From NCBI GenBank assembly GCA_003255025.1, contig QANY01008720.1, positions 1,266,605 through 1,330,604 on the forward strand: a stretch of DNA of 64,000 nt, written 5' to 3'. Position 1 is the first letter of the stretch. Each line of letters begins with the position of its first letter. The notes beneath the pieces are model-generated. The model worked only from the letters and a program-made list of their open reading frames with translations, had not been told where the DNA came from and ran no database searches. Both the position numbers and the translations under genes were made by a program. This DNA is from Datisca glomerata (lineage: Eukaryota; Streptophyta; Magnoliopsida; Cucurbitales; Datiscaceae). Below, in pieces: positions 59,426 to 64,000 of the stretch.

Positions 59426-61579
59426 TTAAGGTTTAGAAGATCTATTTTAGGGAACGTTTAGTTTGAGTTCTCTGGATAGTAATGTATATGATAAACTTAT
59501 TTTCAAGATTTTCTTACTATTTGTTTCTAATATTTTCATTTAATATAGTAAAATTATTTAATATGATTAACTAATAATCTCACGTTATTTTACTTATCAA
59601 TTTCTCATAAAAATTTATTTTACTATATCATTTTTCATCTTACCAACACATCGGGCTTCCATTATTCCTCCTGAGACCGGGAATTTGAAAGCTCCTCCCT
59701 TCAGGAGCTATCTGGCATTTACGGAGAGAAAGGAAAGTAAGTACTCGTCTTCATCAACGAACAGACTTTGTCATAGTCTCTATACTAATTTTACCCATGC
59801 ATTAAATCACACACACAAGGATTCAATTTTTTACACTAATTAATCAAGAAAAATGAGAAGAAAGGAAAGCAGTCACACATGGAGGTCGACAGCAACAAAT
59901 TGGAGAGAAAGAAAGTCGTCGACGACCTAAAAATGAAGAAAACAAGAAGACAGAAGAAGAAGAAATATCCTCGTCGTGCACGATGAGGGCCGATGACAGG
60001 TTTAAGGTGAAGAACTCGGCTTAAACTCTGACATGAATGTCTCCTCCCAGAGGCGTGCAACTGCAATAATTTATATGAGAGGGAGGAGAAGAGAGGAATA
60101 ATGGGGGATTAGGGTATCTTGAGGATCTGGGGTTTTCTTTACTGGGCCTTATTTTTTAGCCGATTTGGCTTTTGTTTTATTCTCTTTATTTTATTAGAAA
60201 TAAAATAATATATATATATATATATATGCATGTGTAGTTGAAAATTTTGAAGGATAAAAATGTAACACTATAGTTTCCTACATATCTTATCATTAAAATT
60301 TTTATATAATCCGAACACAATAATCTTACATTACCATTAATCTAAAAGAAGATTCGTATGTGTTACCAAACACATTAATAATATATTCCAACTAATATTA
60401 TTTTCATATATCATATTCGCACTAATCAGAATCCTACAGATTATCTTGAAAACCTTGTACCAAACGACTCCTATATTTTTTTTAAAATATCTTTTACTTT
60501 TTCAAATCCCATAAAACATTATTATCTATTTACATTATTACCCACTTGATTTGAGTATTTTATTTTTTTCAAGACTAAAACCTTATCTAAGGGTCATAAA
60601 AAATCTTGATCCCAAAATTATGAGATATTTTCTTCAAGACATTCTGATCCTGAATTTGAGATTTTTTCCATCTCGAATCCATTTGGGTCGTGATTGGAAC
60701 TTTGATTTTCTTAACGGGCTGAGATTTTTGTTTCGTCCTATCATTTTCTGAAAGGTTCGTCCTGCAAATCCGTCCTAGGGTCGACCCGAAGAGATTAAGA
60801 TATGTACGCTAATTGAAATGAATTAAATAAAATATTATGCTAAAAAATTTAAGGATTCGTAAATTTTTTATATATGTATAATATAAAGTTTAAATGTAAT
60901 CATTATAGTTAAAAAAGTCTAATTTCATCATCAACATTTACATATTTTTTCAATGTGGTCATTATGTCAGTTACTGTTAGTATTTTTAGGTTTGTTGGTG
61001 TGAAGCGTTATCATACACGTGTCACGATAGCAAACATGATAAAAATGTTGATGTTGACTGACATAATGGTCACATGGAAAAAAATATGTAAATGTTGATG
61101 ATGAAATTAATTTTTTTTATTATAATGGACGCATTAAAATTTGTTATAAAATATAGAGGCTAAATAGGTAATTCTCTCAAAAAACTATTTGTACATTGTA
61201 AGCAAAAATTTATTGTCTTTTGATATAGTAAAAAAAAATAGATTTAATTTTGTTGGCAACATTAATAAAATAGTTAATTTATTAGTATGTAGTTTAAAAT
61301 GTTTAAATAGTTAACATGTGAGCTCCACAATAATTTAACTATTCTTAAATTTTCTAACATTTTTTTCTAAACTTTTTTTAACAATTTTACCTACTTTAAT
61401 GTATACCAAACAAGGTAATCTCTCTTAACAAAAGAAAATAAAGGTAATCTCACTTTCTTACTTAACCATATGTTACCAAACATGATTGTGATATTAAAAT
61501 CTTGTCATCTAATTTTATCATCTAAATTTATCAATCAACTTAACTTTCACAGTATTCTTATTTAACCCGTACCAAACGA
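59426..61579. mobile_element. 2.15-kb insertion in copy B, MITE-rich
   Basis: Copy A runs straight from ttctctagttttttcaag to taattcattctggataacac; copy B has 2.15 kb between the equivalent points. The insertion starts near TAGGGAACGTTTAGTTTGAG and ends near GTACCAAACGATTTTTT, weakly inverted, as in CGTTTGGTA-type miniature elements. Similar accaaacga/accaaaca motifs inside (60457, 61400, 61468) suggest nesting. It contains the hairpin element 60880-61165 and an (AT)n run at 60207-60226. No gene accepted. Confidence 0.55.
60880..61165. mobile_element. Hairpin MITE with about 90-bp inverted repeats
   Basis: Left arm around 60919-60974 (taatttcatcatcaacattt, acatattttttcaatgtggt, cattatgtcagt) pairs with the right arm around 61058-61110 (actgacataatggtcacatg, aatatgtaaatgttgatgat). 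The similarity extends outward to about 60880 and 61165. No open frame. Superfamily not determined. Confidence 0.75.
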
Positions 61580-61854
61580 TTTTTTAATTCATTATAGATA
61601 ACACTTAATTTAAGATCGGGGAGCCACCATATATTCAGAATTTTTATTTTATCAAGGTTTCAATTTAGTGTTGTTCATCGACCACTCTCAATACAGTATT
61701 AATCAAAGCTAGCTATCTGAATCACTTCATTAAAGCAATGGTCAAGATTCTTTATTTTTATCCTCAAAGTTCATTATCTTGTACCTAACATAGTTTAAAT
61801 AGGGAAGGACTTGAGAACGAGCATATTTTATGAGTTCTATTTAATTTGTGTGCA
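61580..61854 (+). repeat. PRA1 upstream region, copy B, part 2
   Basis: Parallels 39825-40110: taatttaagatcgg, cagaattttt, aatcaaagctagctatctga/cttcattaaagcaatg, tcaagattct, caaagttcatt-tcttgtac, aggacttgagaa. Confidence 0.8.
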
Positions 61855-61863
61855 TATTATCCT
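61855..61863. other. Target duplication, left copy
   Basis: TATTATCCT, identical to 63836-63844. Nine-base target duplications are typical of Mutator-like transposition. Confidence 0.85.
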
Positions 61864-63835
61864 GGGTTATTTGAAAAATTATACTATTTTCAATTTGACT
61901 AAGAAAATTTATACCTATTTTGAAAATAAAGAATTTTATATCATTGATCCACCAACTTCACATCACCACTTATAATTTATCTCTTTCTTCATTATTTTTT
62001 TCTTTCTCAATGCACATGTCGAATCAATTTAATAATATATTCTTCTTCTTTTTCTTTATTTTTCAACGAATTTTTTTCTTTTACTTGAAGGGTTCAAGTA
62101 GTTTTTTATGACTACTTGAACCATTCAAATAATTTGTTTTTTTTGTCAGTCAACACCCATACATCAGGTGACTACTTGAAGGGTTCAAGTAGTTGATTTT
62201 TTCAATCAATTACTCATACATCAGGAGACTACTTGAAGGGTTCAAATAGTTATTTATGACTACTTGAACCATTCAAGTAGTTATTTTTTGTTTGATCAGT
62301 CACCAACCCAAATACTAGTGACTACTTGAAGGTATCAAGTAGTTTTTATGATTACTTGAACCCTTCAAGTAACTTTTTATGATTACTTGAGCCTTTTTTT
62401 ACTTTCAAAAAAATTAAAAAAAATGAACGTTGAGTACTTTAAGGGTTCAAATAGCTTTTTATGACTACTTGAACCTTTCAAATAGTTATTTTTTTCGTTA
62501 GTCAGCAACCCATTAAGTGACTATTTGAAGGGTTCAAGTAATTATTTATGATTACTTGAAGGGTTCAAGTAGTTATTTATGACTACTTGAACCCTTCAAG
62601 TAAGTTGTTTGTGTCAGTCACCAATTCATACATCATGTGACTACTTGAAGAGTTCAAATGGTTGTTTATAGCTACTTGAACCCTTCAAGTAGTTATTTTT
62701 TTATTTGGTTAGTCAGCAACTCAATCATCAGGTGACTATTTTGAGGGTTCTAATAATTTTTTATGACTACTTGAACCTTTTTTGTGTAAAAAAAAAGAAA
62801 ATGAACGTTGAGTGCTTGAAGGGTTCAAGTAGCTTTTTACGACTACTTGAATCCTTCAAGTACTCAACGTTCCTATTTTCCTATTTTTTGGACTAAAAAA
62901 AAGCTCAAGTAGTCATACAAAGTTACTTGATCCCTTCAAATAGTATAAAAATTTATTTGAACCATTCAAGTAGTCACTTGGTGTATACGTTGTTGACTGA
63001 CAAAATAAAAAATAACTACTCGAATGATTCAAGTCGTCATAAACAACTACTTGAACTCTTCAAGTAGTCATGAACAACTACTTGAACTCTTCAAGTAGTC
63101 ATCTCATGTCTGGGTTGCTGACTGACGAAAAAAATAATTACTTGAAGGGTTCAAGTAGTCATAAAAATATACTTGAACCCTTCAAGTACTCAACGTTCAT
63201 TTTTTCTTATTTTTTTGGACGTAAAAAAAGGTTCAAGTAGTCATAAATAACTACTCGAACCCTTCAAGTAGTCATCTCATGTCTGGGTTGCTGACTGACG
63301 AAAAAATAAACTATTTGAAGGGTTCAAGTAGTCATAAAAATATACTTGAAACCTTCAAGTACTCAACGTTCATTTTTTCTTATTTTTTTAGATTTCAAGT
63401 AGTCATAAAAAACTATGGAAGGGTTCAAATAGTTATAAAAAAAACTACTTGTTACCTTCAAATAGTCACTAGTGTTTGTGTTGCTGACTGATCAAACAAA
63501 AAATGACTACTTGAAGGGTTCAAGTTGTCATATACAATTACTTGAACTTTTCAATAGTCACATGGTGGATTGACAAAAAAAATAATTACTTGAAGAGTTC
63601 AAGTAGTCATGAAAAACTACTTGAACCTTTTAAGTAGAATAAAAACTTTCGTTGAAAAAAAAAAAGAAAAAAAAAGATATTATTAAATTGATTTGACGTA
63701 TGTATTGAGAAAGAAAAATAAATGATAAGAGAATAGATAGATTTCAATGGTGATGTGTATATAATTCTTTATGTGTAAAAAATGGGTATAAAATTTCTTA
63801 GTCAAATTGAAAAAGTATAATTTTCCAAATAATTC
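61864..63835. mobile_element. Non-autonomous fold-back MULE carrying a CTACTTGAA palindrome array
   Basis: Flanked by identical 9-bp copies TATTATCCT. The left end GGGTTATTTGAAAAATTATA and the inverse of the right end GAATTATTTGGAAAATTATA start terminal inverted repeats of about 170-200 bp, including tcaatttgactaagaaa, caccatt/cacttataatttatct and aatcaatttaataatat. Between them lies an array of gactacttgaacccttcaag units (a palindrome in itself), with spacer pieces tgactgacaaaa and atgaacgttgag. The spacers read inverted in the two halves around about 62835, so the whole element can fold. No transposase; it must be moved by another MULE. Confidence 0.88.
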
Positions 63836-63844
63836 TATTATCCT
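63836..63844. other. Target duplication, right copy
   Basis: TATTATCCT, partner of 61855-61863. Confidence 0.85.
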
Positions 63845-63857
63845 TCCTATATTTTAG

Positions 63858-64000
63858 TTTTTCATTACTCATTTTGTCTGAATATCGTATCATTTTAGTT
63901 GTCTTGATCTAACTGTTCATTTTAGGATATGAGATTGTAAGTCTGAATTTGTTTGAATAAGTATTTCCCTTTGTAAAGAAAAAACTTAAAATGATTAGAT
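63858..64000 (+). repeat. PRA1 upstream region, copy B, part 3 (runs off the right edge)
   Basis: Parallels 40128-40250: tcgtatcattttagttgtct, tgatctaactgtt, ttaggatatgagattgtaag, tttgaataagtatttccctt, tgtaaagaaa. In copy A the PRA1 start codon follows about 330 nt later, so the equivalent point lies just outside the window. Confidence 0.75.

Noticed and set aside
59836..60066. A 76-codon minus frame in the copy B insertion
   Set aside because: Phe/Ser-rich complement of a GAAGAA-rich stretch, no splice or family support.

Overview
The window is AT-rich nuclear DNA of a flowering plant. Spliced plant genes (a phospholipase D 5' end, an FIP37/WTAP-like gene piece, a PRA1 gene) sit in a dense bed of nested transposable elements. 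The gag sequences and the DUF1985/Mutator-like combination fit a dicot, and a cucurbit is a weak guess. No bacterial, organellar rRNA or tRNA gene was seen. Only PRA1 (40582-41136) and the start of the phospholipase D gene (1-564, minus) look intact; almost every other reading frame is transposon relic.

Layout. 1-564: first two exons of a PLD-alpha4/epsilon-like gene. 1640-3560: degenerate short-unit repeat array split by a GC-richer block (2720-3048) that may be mitochondrial. 4497-13809: four consecutive exons of an FIP37-like gene (minus), with Ty1/copia element 1 (5260-13724, 5-bp target duplication GAGAA) inserted in one of its introns. About 15200-28900: a Mutator-like element (MULE 2) with a DUF1985 gene on plus and a MURA-type transposase on minus, split by minus-strand copia element 2 (17062-27732). 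30161-37652: CACTA (En/Spm) element with two decayed genes, a 3.8-kb tandem array that multiplied its last exon, and a proper CACTA 3' end. 38160-39235: fold-back repeat element. 39257-41136: upstream region and gene for a PRA1 family protein. 41791-45502: internally deleted copia element 4. About 46950-50690: plus-strand MULE 1. 50745-57135: copia element 3, same family as element 2, lacking its 5' LTR. 57497-57961: tandem duplication. 58834-64000: second copy of the PRA1 upstream region, expanded by insertions that include a 1972-bp fold-back MULE (61864-63835) with perfect 9-bp target duplications.

The most unusual signals are: (a) one palindromic minisatellite (core ACACGATCATCGTGT) that recurs inside introns of both the transposase and the DUF1985 gene of two MULEs; (b) the fold-back MULE built from a CTACTTGAACCCTTCAAGTAG-like array (21-nt palindrome); (c) the exon-multiplying array of the CACTA element; (d) the FIP37-like gene piece with a retrotransposon in an intron; (e) the PRA1 upstream duplication, which predicts a second PRA1 gene just past the right edge. 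All calls come from reading the sequence; no database search was run.
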